Below, in pieces: positions 8,259-13,749 of a stretch of DNA of 14,699 bases. Location: NCBI GenBank assembly GCA_020631315.1, contig JAHDHM010000049.1, positions 1 through 14,699 on the forward strand, written 5' to 3'. The position numbers and the translations under genes are program-made. Origin of the DNA: Acidimicrobiales bacterium. Its GTDB lineage: Bacteria > Actinomycetota > Acidimicrobiia > Acidimicrobiales > Poriferisodaliceae. Below the pieces are notes generated by a model. The model ran no database searches. It was given only the letters and a program-made list of their open reading frames with translations, and was not told where the DNA came from. The stretch's first letter is position 1. Each line of letters opens with the position of its first letter.

Positions 8259-9143
8259 GTGAGTGAGCGGCGATCGATCTTCATCACCGGAGCAGCGAGC
8301 GGGATCGGGCTCGCAACGGCCCGCCTGTTCAAGGACGAGGGCTGGTTCGTCGGCGGCTACGACGTGGACCGGGACGGCATCGACGCGCTTGCATCCGAGC
8401 TCGGCGACGACGGCGTCACGGGACTGCTCGACGTGCTGAACAAGGACGCCGTCGACACGACGCTCGCCGCCTTCGTCGACGCAGCCGGCGGCCGCCTCGA
8501 CCTGATGTTCAACAACGCGGGCATCGCCGTCGCCGGCAACCTCGACGACGTGCCGTTCGACCGTCTGCGCGACATCGTCGACATCAACCTGATGGGCGTG
8601 TTGAACGGCATGCATGCCGCAATCCCTCATCTCGCGGCGACGCCGAACTCGCTCTGCTTCTCGACCGCCTCGTCGGCCGCCGTCTTCGGCACCGCGGGCA
8701 TGGCCGTCTACAGCGCCACCAAGGCAGCCGTCCGCTCCCTCACCGAGGCCCTCAGCGTCGAGCTCGCCCGCTACGACAGCCGTGCCGCCGATGTCGCCCC
8801 TGGCATCATCGACACGCCGCTGTGGGAGAGCGACCGGTTCGGTCCCGGTTCGGCCCGCAAGCAGATCCGCAACCTGGCCAAGGCCAACGTCGGACGTACC
8901 GACGCGGCTCGAACCGTGCCGCCAGAGGATGTCGCCGCATGCGTGCTCGCCGCTTACGACAGTGACCGCCTGCACTGGTACGTCCCCGAGGGTGTGGCCG
9001 ACAACGAGATCATCCGCGCGACCGAGCCGGAACGGCTACGCGACCAGGGCATCGCCGGCATCCGAGCCGCACAGGCAACAGCGGAGGCTCGCCGGAGCGA
9101 CAACGCAACAGCGGAGGCTCGCCGGGCTGGGCAGGCCGAGTGA
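8259..9143 (+). CDS. SDR family NAD(P)-dependent oxidoreductase
   Basis: A 294-residue classical short-chain dehydrogenase/reductase, cytoplasmic. Visible motifs are the Rossmann loop TGAASGIG (10-17), Asp35 at the end of the second strand (which favours NAD over NADP), NNAG (85-88), Asn110, and the catalytic Ser138, Tyr151 and Lys155 (YSATK). The substrate is not predictable. The last 25 or so residues are an unusual alanine- and arginine-rich tail made by an in-frame duplicated 21-base DNA repeat, beyond the normal SDR fold. The stop codon overlaps the GTG of the hydrolase at 9140 (GTGA), so the two are translationally coupled and probably act on related substrates. An ATG at 8250 would add three residues; GTG 8259 is preferred for its AGGA at eight bases. 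Confidence 0.88.
   Translation: MSERRSIFITGAASGIGLATARLFKDEGWFVGGYDVDRDGIDALASELGDDGVTGLLDVLNKDAVDTTLAAFVDAAGGRLDLMFNNAGIAVAGNLDDVPFDRLRDIVDINLMGVLNGMHAAIPHLAATPNSLCFSTASSAAVFGTAGMAVYSATKAAVRSLTEALSVELARYDSRAADVAPGIIDTPLWESDRFGPGSARKQIRNLAKANVGRTDAARTVPPEDVAACVLAAYDSDRLHWYVPEGVADNEIIRATEPERLRDQGIAGIRAAQATAEARRSDNATAEARRAGQAE
9075..9125. repeat. two exact 21-base direct repeats, 30-base period
   Basis: Bases 9075-9095 and 9105-9125 are identical and separated by nine bases, so the period is ten codons. They encode ATAEARR twice in the C-terminal tail of the SDR, and the second copy ends 14 bases before the next gene's start codon. Either a recent local duplication or a copy of a dispersed repeat would explain it. 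Confidence 0.85.
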
Positions 9144-10033
9144 CGTCCGGCGACACCGACGTCGAGCGCGGGTTCGTCGACGTCGCCGACCACCGGCTCG
9201 GCTACGTGGCCGCCGGTTCGGGGCCGCTGATGCTGCTCCACCACGGCTTCCCGTCGTGCGCTGCGACGTTCCGCAACGAGGTGCGCGAGTTCAGCGACAC
9301 GCATCGCGTCGTCGCGATCGACGGGCTCGGCGCCAACCACAGCTCGAAGCCTGCCGACCTCGACGCCTACCGGATCGACCGCCTCATCGACCTGGTCGAC
9401 GGCGTCGCCCACCACTTCGGCGGTGACGAGCCGTTCGTCCTCATGGGCCATGACTGGGGCGCCGTGCTGAGTTGGGCATTCGCTCAAGCCCGACCCGAAC
9501 GACTGCGAGCGATGGTCTCGATGGCCGGGCTGCCCTTCAACCAGCTGATCCATCTGCTCCAGACCGACGACGACCAGCGCACCCGCTCGGACTACATGTG
9601 GTCGATGCGCGACGGCAAGATGCACGCGTTCATGACCGAAGGCGACAGCGACGAGCTCTGGCGCTACATCCACGAGCCGCTGCTCGACCTGCCCGCCTTC
9701 GACGAGACGATGCAGCGCGAGACCCAGACCGCATTCGCCGTGCCGGGTGCGATCGACGCCGGCATCGACTGGTACCGGGCCAACATCCCCGAGCGAGACC
9801 AGCTCGACGCTGCCGAGCCGTGGCCGTCGGCCGACGCCCGCACCGCCGTGCCGGTCCTGCAGATCTGGGGTGACGACGACGGTGTCTTCTCGCCCCGGTT
9901 CATGGACGAGCTCGCCGACTACGCCGACGACCTCACGGTGCTGCGTCTGCCAGGCGTCCGCCACTGGCCGATGCTCGAAGCACCCGACGAGGTGCACGCC
10001 GCGATGCGGGCCCTGCTCGACCGCGTCAGCTGA
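9140..10033 (+). CDS. alpha/beta hydrolase, epoxide-hydrolase-like
   Basis: A 297-residue alpha/beta hydrolase that resembles soluble epoxide hydrolases and fluoroacetate or haloalkane dehalogenases. These enzymes use an Asp nucleophile and attack an epoxide or C-halogen carbon. Visible are the oxyanion motif HHGFP (34-38), the nucleophile elbow GHDWG with Asp105, the cap-domain IDWYR (209-213; Tyr212 is in the place of an epoxide-hydrolase proton donor), an acid in WGDDDG (Asp245-247) and His275 in VRHWP. The WYR motif favours epoxide hydrolase over dehalogenase. There is no signal peptide. It starts at GTG 9140, overlapping the SDR stop by four bases. The pairing suggests a two-step route such as epoxide to diol to ketone, which is inference. 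It converges on the VOC gene with only 24 bases between the stops. Confidence 0.85.
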   Translation: MTSGDTDVERGFVDVADHRLGYVAAGSGPLMLLHHGFPSCAATFRNEVREFSDTHRVVAIDGLGANHSSKPADLDAYRIDRLIDLVDGVAHHFGGDEPFVLMGHDWGAVLSWAFAQARPERLRAMVSMAGLPFNQLIHLLQTDDDQRTRSDYMWSMRDGKMHAFMTEGDSDELWRYIHEPLLDLPAFDETMQRETQTAFAVPGAIDAGIDWYRANIPERDQLDAAEPWPSADARTAVPVLQIWGDDDGVFSPRFMDELADYADDLTVLRLPGVRHWPMLEAPDEVHAAMRALLDRVS

Positions 10034-10057
10034 AGCTGCGGGCAGGATCGGAGCGAT

Positions 10058-10942
10058 TCAGTCGACGTCGCGACGAGCCAAACGCTGCACGCTGAACTCC
10101 GGGTCGTCGATCTCGACGAACTTCAGCACGTTGCCGTCGGGATCCGCGCCCGATGCCTGCCGCCCGAAGTGGCTGGGAACGGCCTCGACGCTCACGGCGA
10201 CACCGAGCGACGCAAGACGAGCGACTTCGGCATCGAGATCGGTGACCTCGAACACCACGGCCCCGAACCCTGGCGCGCCCTCCGGACGCTCGACCCGATC
10301 GGTCGGTGTCGGCGGGCTGATGAACTGCCAGAACTCGAGCACCATGTTGCCGACGTCGATCCAGGCCGCACGCATGCGAGCCCCGTCGAGACCGGTGACC
10401 TCGTCGACGGGCGGGCCCATCACCTTGTTGACCCGGCGATACGGCTCCTTGTCGATGAGCGCGGAGTAGAACTCGACGAGCCGGTCGATGTCGGGCGTCG
10501 CGAACGCCACGTGTGCGATCCAGAACGGACCGTCGAAGTGCGGTCGATCGAGCTGCTCGACCTCGAACATGAGGCCGTCGGCGTCGCGGGCGTAGCCATA
10601 GGTCACCCCGGCGCCGGCGAGGTCGACGGTGGCTCCCCCACGGGTCACCGTCGTCGCCCCACGGTCGAGGAAGCGGCGGAACAGCCCGTCCTCGGCCGGC
10701 GACTGGAAGCAGACGTGGGTGATGCCCGGGCCTTCGACGGGTGTGGCCGCCGCTGCTGCAGCCGTCGCGGCGTGCAACTCGACGTGGGTGTTCGGTCCGC
10801 GAAGGAGCGTGGTGCCCGCCGCGGCGCCGCCGATGGACACGAGCGTCGTCTCGGCTCCGTAGAACGCAGCCGATGCCGACGGGTCGGCGACGACCAGCTC
10901 GACCCGATGCACCCCACGCAGACCCGACGTCACGACGCTCAT
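10058..10942 (-). CDS. two-domain VOC family protein (glyoxalase/dioxygenase-like)
   Basis: A 294-residue protein of the vicinal oxygen chelate superfamily, with two modules at about 10-130 and 138-278. Each begins with the typical strand (VHRVELVVADPSASAAFY and IAHVAFATPDIDRLVEFYS) and ends in a metal-site strand (DADGLMFEVEQ and DPDGNVLKFVE). Candidate metal ligands are His12, Glu127, His144 and Glu277. The arrangement fits extradiol dioxygenases, glyoxalases and related enzymes; the exact reaction cannot be told. The start at ATG 10942 is set by a strong GGGGGAG six bases upstream, and the long open frame beyond it is antisense shadow. It lies 62 bases downstream of vapC in the same direction, but a TAGGGT box at 10974-10969 suggests that it has its own promoter. 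Confidence 0.85.
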   Translation of the reverse strand: MSVVTSGLRGVHRVELVVADPSASAAFYGAETTLVSIGGAAAGTTLLRGPNTHVELHAATAAAAAATPVEGPGITHVCFQSPAEDGLFRRFLDRGATTVTRGGATVDLAGAGVTYGYARDADGLMFEVEQLDRPHFDGPFWIAHVAFATPDIDRLVEFYSALIDKEPYRRVNKVMGPPVDEVTGLDGARMRAAWIDVGNMVLEFWQFISPPTPTDRVERPEGAPGFGAVVFEVTDLDAEVARLASLGVAVSVEAVPSHFGRQASGADPDGNVLKFVEIDDPEFSVQRLARRDVD

Positions 10943-10948
10943 AGAGTG

Positions 10949-10955
10949 CTCCCCC
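10949..10955 (-). promoter_or_regulatory. strong Shine-Dalgarno of the VOC gene
   Basis: GGGGGAG on the minus strand ends six bases before ATG 10942. It fixes the start inside a much longer open frame that extends to 11539 over the toxin-antitoxin genes. Confidence 0.6.
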
Positions 10956-10968
10956 TCAGCTCGGCTCG

Positions 10969-10974
10969 ACCCTA
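10969..10974 (-). promoter_or_regulatory. possible -10 box for the VOC gene
   Basis: TAGGGT on the minus strand fits TANNNT and would give a leader of about 20 bases that includes the GGGGGAG ribosome binding site. No good -35 is seen at the proper distance, so this remains tentative. Confidence 0.25.
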
Positions 10975-11004
10975 GCGAAGGAGAGTGAGTCGCTTCGGGG
11001 TGCT

Positions 11005-11403
11005 TCAGGTGCCGAGGAGCGACACGGCATCGCCGTGGAGCGCTGCGAGGCCACGGTCGAAGGTCACAAGCGGTGCTCCGTGGTGTCGGCCGAGGGCCAC
11101 GAGGTATGCATCCGTGACCTGACGGTGGCCGATCACGCCGGCGAGTTGACCCGACGACACCGGAAGGTCCGCTGGGAGGAACCGGTGCCACGCCTGCGCC
11201 CGAAGCGCATCGAGCACCGCAACTGCGTCGACGGCGGTGGCCCCCTCCCGCAGCAGCAACCTCACCAGCGAGCCTTCGGTGATCGGACAGGTCGCCAGGT
11301 CGGGCTCGGTTCGAGCGAACCAGTCGATCGCCGCCTGATGGTGGACATGATCCGAGACGGTCAACGCGATGAGGACATTGGCGTCGGCGAGATGAACCGT
11401 CAC
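11005..11403 (-). CDS. vapC: PIN-domain ribonuclease toxin, VapC type
   Basis: A 132-residue PIN-domain protein, the toxin of a type II VapBC module. VapC toxins are Mg-dependent ribonucleases that cut tRNA or rRNA and are inhibited by binding VapB. The four acidic residues of the PIN active site are present: Asp7 in ADANVLIA, Glu43 in ITEGS, Asp98 in VTDAYL and Asp116 in TFDRGL. The length is usual and there is no sign of damage, so it should be active. The GTG start at 11403 overlaps the vapB stop (GTGA), giving the tight coupling expected of a toxin-antitoxin pair with the antitoxin first. Autoregulation by the VapBC complex at the array upstream of vapB is likely. The target RNA cannot be predicted. 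Confidence 0.9.
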   Translation of the reverse strand: MTVHLADANVLIALTVSDHVHHQAAIDWFARTEPDLATCPITEGSLVRLLLREGATAVDAVAVLDALRAQAWHRFLPADLPVSSGQLAGVIGHRQVTDAYLVALGRHHGAPLVTFDRGLAALHGDAVSLLGT

Positions 11404-11621
11404 GACTCGTCGTCGAGACTGCGCACGTCTTCAGCCGTGATCGTCCGCCCCACTGACACGACCGGAAGTCCGCGGACCGATGCCGCCGGGGCCACCACGT
11501 CGCGCCGAAGGCCGAGACGCACGAGATCGGCGATGACATCGCTCATCGAACGACCCTCTTGATGTGCGAGCTCGCGAGCGACGTCGTGCAGGTCGTCGGG
11601 AAGATCGACGGTGGTACGCAT
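11400..11621 (-). CDS. vapB: VapB-type ribbon-helix-helix antitoxin
   Basis: A 73-residue antitoxin. Residues 1-40 (MRTTVDLPDDLHDVARELA, then GRSMSDVIADLVRLGLRR) form a ribbon-helix-helix DNA-binding domain, with the TTVDL strand that enters the DNA groove as a dimer. The rest (about 41-73, VVSVGRTITAEDVRSLDDES) should be the flexible tail that covers the VapC active site. It is immediately upstream of vapC with a four-base overlap. The ATG at 11621 has no Shine-Dalgarno but sits six bases after a TACGAT -10 box, so the message is probably leaderless. The start codon itself lies inside the outermost half-site of the operator-like array, so repressor binding would block promoter and transcript start together. 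Confidence 0.9.
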   Translation of the reverse strand: MRTTVDLPDDLHDVARELAHQEGRSMSDVIADLVRLGLRRDVVAPAASVRGLPVVSVGRTITAEDVRSLDDES

Positions 11622-11661
11622 GATCGCATCGTAGCATCATGATGCGTTGATGCATTGATGC
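11618..11661. promoter_or_regulatory. vapBC operator: dyad array of six half-sites with 8-base period, over the promoter
   Basis: GCAT occurs at 11618, 11626 and 11634, and its complement ATGC at 11642, 11650 and 11658. All six are in one 8-base register and exactly symmetric about 11639/11640. The centre, 11634-11645, is a perfect 12-base palindrome. Ribbon-helix-helix repressors such as MetJ bind tandem 8-base boxes cooperatively, so this is the expected architecture for VapB autoregulation. The -10 box TACGAT (minus strand, 11633-11628) lies within the array and ends six bases before the vapB ATG. No clear -35 is visible. Confidence 0.75.
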
Positions 11662-11674
11662 GAGCCGACCCACC

Positions 11675-11790
11675 GTGCAGCTCGGTCGCGCCGAAGTCGG
11701 CGTCTCGTTCGGCGGCGATGAACGTGTCGAGCACGTTCTCGTCGTACACATCGTGATCGAGCCCGGCCGCGAGCAGGGTGACCTGCCGTC
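11675..11790 (-). other. orphan coding-like stretch between the XRE gene and vapB
   Basis: Between the XRE stop and vapB (180 bases), one minus-strand frame reads as ordinary protein (VTLLAAGLDHDVYDENVLD, then TFIAAERDADFGATELHGG). Nearly all its third positions are G or C. It has no plausible start codon. The coding character vanishes at about 11675, next to the vapB operator, though the frame stays open to 11543. It may be the remnant of a gene truncated when vapBC arrived, or an exon-like tail joined by frameshift to the XRE gene. I do not recognise the family. Confidence 0.3.
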
Positions 11791-11801
11791 GACCGTCGTC
11801 G

Positions 11802-12227
11802 CTAGGACTCGCCGAGGTCGACCACCCAGTTGCCGTCGTCGAGACGTTGCGCCATCGCATCGACCTCTTCGAGCGCCGCCGTCAGCTGCTGGTGAACACG
11901 GGCGAGGCCCTGTCGCACATCGTCGAGTTCGCTGGCTTCGCGGGGCTCGGTGCCGTGGCCCATCAGCAACCAGGTCGGCGTGACACCGAGGACACCGGCG
12001 AGGGACACGATCCGATTGCTCCTCGGCGCGCTGCCTCGCTCCCACTTGGCAACCGTCGACGCCTTGACACCGACGCGGTTCGCGACCGCCTCCACCGACA
12101 GGCCGGCGGCCTCACGGGCCTCGACGATTCGGCCGCCGACGTCACTTCCGCCATCGTCGATGGCCGCGCTCGACTTGGCGTCGTGGTCCTCCAGAAAGTC
12201 CTGGAGCGGTGCTGCGCTGTCCGTCAT
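11802..12227 (-). CDS. XRE-family helix-turn-helix regulator
   Basis: A 141-residue putative transcription regulator. Residues about 32-89 form a Cro/C1-type domain: GRIVEAREAAGLSVEAVANR, then VKASTVAKWERGSAPRS and the closing VLGVTPTWLLMGHG. Residues about 99-130 are a probable short coiled coil (LDDVRQGLARVHQQLTAALEEVDAM) suited to dimerisation. The first 30 residues are acidic and likely disordered. The start is ATG 12227, because AAGGAG (12238-12233) lies five bases upstream. The TTG at 12230 would leave only two. It is divergent from the SDR at 12368 and lies 180 bases upstream of vapB on the same strand. Its targets are unknown; a role in vapBC control is possible but unsupported. Confidence 0.82.
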   Translation of the reverse strand: MTDSAAPLQDFLEDHDAKSSAAIDDGGSDVGGRIVEAREAAGLSVEAVANRVGVKASTVAKWERGSAPRSNRIVSLAGVLGVTPTWLLMGHGTEPREASELDDVRQGLARVHQQLTAALEEVDAMAQRLDDGNWVVDLGES

Positions 12228-12232
12228 CAAGT

Positions 12233-12238
12233 CTCCTT
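12233..12238 (-). promoter_or_regulatory. Shine-Dalgarno deciding the XRE gene start
   Basis: AAGGAG on the minus strand is five bases before ATG 12227, which selects that ATG over the TTG just upstream. Confidence 0.6.
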
Positions 12239-12332
12239 CGACGTCACGATCAACGGTACCGAGCCAACCCGGACGGCCGGCAGCAGGTACCTGAGCACGA
12301 ACAGCACGAACGACTCCGGACGCTGCATCCCG

Positions 12333-12361
12333 TTGCTCCGACGGTGTGCCGCCACCAGACT
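12333..12361 (+). promoter_or_regulatory. possible leaderless promoter of the second SDR gene
   Basis: TTGCTC (12333-12338), a 17-base spacer and CAGACT (12356-12361) lie upstream of ATG 12368, with six bases between the -10-like box and the ATG. This is the same geometry as at 1928 and 11621. The -10 matches TANNNT only at A2 and T6, so it is the weakest of the three. Confidence 0.3.
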
Positions 12362-12367
12362 CGACGG

Positions 12368-13195
12368 ATGCGGAACTTCGACGGCAAGGTCGCGGCCATT
12401 ACCGGAGCGGGCTCGGGCATCGGCCGGGCACTGGCGATCGAGCTGGCACGCCGAGGCGCCCATCTCGCACTGAGCGACGTCGACGAGGCGGGCCTCGCCG
12501 AGACGGTCGCCCTCGTCGAGGGCTTCGGTGTGAAGGTCACGTCGCAGGTGCTCGACGTCGCCGACCGCGAGGCGATGTTCGCCTGGGCCGAGACGGTCGT
12601 CGAGGAGCACGGGTCGGCGAACCTGATCATCAACAACGCCGGCGTGACGGTCATGACCGACATCGCGACCATGAACCACGACGACTTCACGTGGCTCATG
12701 GGCATCAACTTCTGGGGCGTGGTCAACGGCACCGATGCCTTCCTCCCTCACCTGAAGGCGAGCGGCGACGGGCACGTCGTGAACATCTCGAGCGTGTTCG
12801 GCCTCGTGTCGATCCCCGGCCAGGCCGCCTACAACTCCGCCAAGTTCGCCGTGCGCGGCTACACCGACGCGCTCCGGATCGAGCTCGACATCGACCCGTG
12901 CGGTGTGTCGGCGACGACCGTCCATCCGGGTGGCATCACGACCAACATCGTCCGCAACGCTCGCTGGGACTCGGCCGAGGGCAGCCACGATGAGACCATC
13001 GCCGAGTTCGACAAGATGACACGCACCAGCCCGGAGGACGCGGCGAAGAAGATCCTGAAGTCGGTCGGACGCAACCGCCGCCGCTGCCTGATCGGGCCCG
13101 ATGCCTACGTGTTCGACGCCGTGTCGCGGCTGCCGGCAGCGGTCCCTCAGACGCTGCTGCGGATGACGGCGCGCCGCAACCGAAACGCGAACTGA
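12368..13195 (+). CDS. SDR family NAD(P)-dependent oxidoreductase
   Basis: A 275-residue classical short-chain dehydrogenase, cytoplasmic. Motifs are TGAGSGIG (12-19), Asp37 at the end of the second strand (NAD preference), NNAG (89-92), Asn114, and Ser142, Tyr155 and Lys159 (YNSAK). The HPGGITTNIVRNA segment after the catalytic helix and the C-terminal KKILKSVGRNRRRCLIGPDA resemble SDRs of lipid or sterol-like substrates common in actinobacteria, but the substrate is not certain. The reading frame is open back to 12209. I chose ATG 12368 because MRNFDGKVAAITGAG is the usual SDR beginning and the upstream residues are not protein-like. No good Shine-Dalgarno is present, consistent with a leaderless message. 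It shares only moderate similarity with the SDR at 8259, so it is not a recent duplicate. The acetyltransferase follows after 14 bases. Confidence 0.88.
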   Translation: MRNFDGKVAAITGAGSGIGRALAIELARRGAHLALSDVDEAGLAETVALVEGFGVKVTSQVLDVADREAMFAWAETVVEEHGSANLIINNAGVTVMTDIATMNHDDFTWLMGINFWGVVNGTDAFLPHLKASGDGHVVNISSVFGLVSIPGQAAYNSAKFAVRGYTDALRIELDIDPCGVSATTVHPGGITTNIVRNARWDSAEGSHDETIAEFDKMTRTSPEDAAKKILKSVGRNRRRCLIGPDAYVFDAVSRLPAAVPQTLLRMTARRNRNAN

Positions 13196-13209
13196 ACAGC
13201 GACACGAGC

Positions 13210-13737
13210 GTGACCGACTGGACATCGCACCACACCGACCGACTGCTCCTCACCAAGCCGACCATCGACGACGTCGACGACTGGCACACCATCCACGCCG
13301 ACCCGCGAGTGTGGGAGCACTTCCCCTCGGGCCGCCACGCCGAACGGGCTGCGTCCGCCGACGCCGTCGAGGCCGCCATCGCCGGTTGGGGCCTCGGGCT
13401 GAGCTACTGGTCGGTCCGGATCGCGCCGGACGGACCCGTCATCGGCTGCGGCGGTTGCCGCCCGGTCGGTGGTCAGGATCGGTGGAACCTCTACTATCGC
13501 TTCAGCCCGGAGGTGCAGGGCAACGGCTACGCCACCGAACTCGGCCGCGCGGCCATCGACGCGGCGAACGCCGTCCAGCCGGACTGGCCGGTCGTCGCGA
13601 TCATGCTCGAGCACAACGTCGCCTCCTGGAAGGTCGCCGACCGCCTGGGCCTGGAGCGCATCTCGGTCGGCCCCGACGAGGGCAACCCCGACCCCGACGC
13701 CGTCCGCCACACCTACGCCGACCGTCCGCTGCCCTAG
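13210..13737 (+). CDS. GNAT family N-acetyltransferase (RimJ/RimL-like)
   Basis: A 175-residue GCN5-related acetyltransferase. The N-terminal TDRLLLTKPTIDDVDDWHTIH is typical of the RimJ/RimL branch that acetylates protein N-termini or small amines. The acetyl-CoA pyrophosphate loop is VQGNGYATE (residues 102-110), preceded by the NLYYRFSPE strand. NVASWKVADRLGLERI near the C-terminus is the usual CoA-side helix (N-xxS-xxVxxxLG). It starts at GTG 13210, 14 bases after the SDR stop, so co-transcription is likely. No functional link between the two is evident. The acceptor is unknown. It converges on the formamidase-like gene with 12 bases between the stops. Confidence 0.87.
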   Translation: MTDWTSHHTDRLLLTKPTIDDVDDWHTIHADPRVWEHFPSGRHAERAASADAVEAAIAGWGLGLSYWSVRIAPDGPVIGCGGCRPVGGQDRWNLYYRFSPEVQGNGYATELGRAAIDAANAVQPDWPVVAIMLEHNVASWKVADRLGLERISVGPDEGNPDPDAVRHTYADRPLP

Positions 13738-13749
13738 GTCATCACAGGT

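Noticed and set aside
8954..9997. A 347-codon minus-strand frame over the alpha/beta hydrolase
   Set aside because: It is an antisense shadow of a gene with intact HGFP, GHDWG and catalytic His motifs.
10976..10997. CGAAG...CTTCG hairpin between vapC and the VOC gene as a terminator
   Set aside because: It has a five-pair stem, a 12-base loop and no T tract, so it is not distinguishable from chance in this composition.
10943..11539. N-terminal extension of the VOC protein over vapBC
   Set aside because: The strong Shine-Dalgarno and normal VOC beginning at 10942, and the intact vapBC genes in other frames, make the extension spurious.
12227..13225. A 332-codon minus-strand frame over the second SDR
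   Set aside because: It is an antisense shadow; all SDR motifs are on the plus strand.
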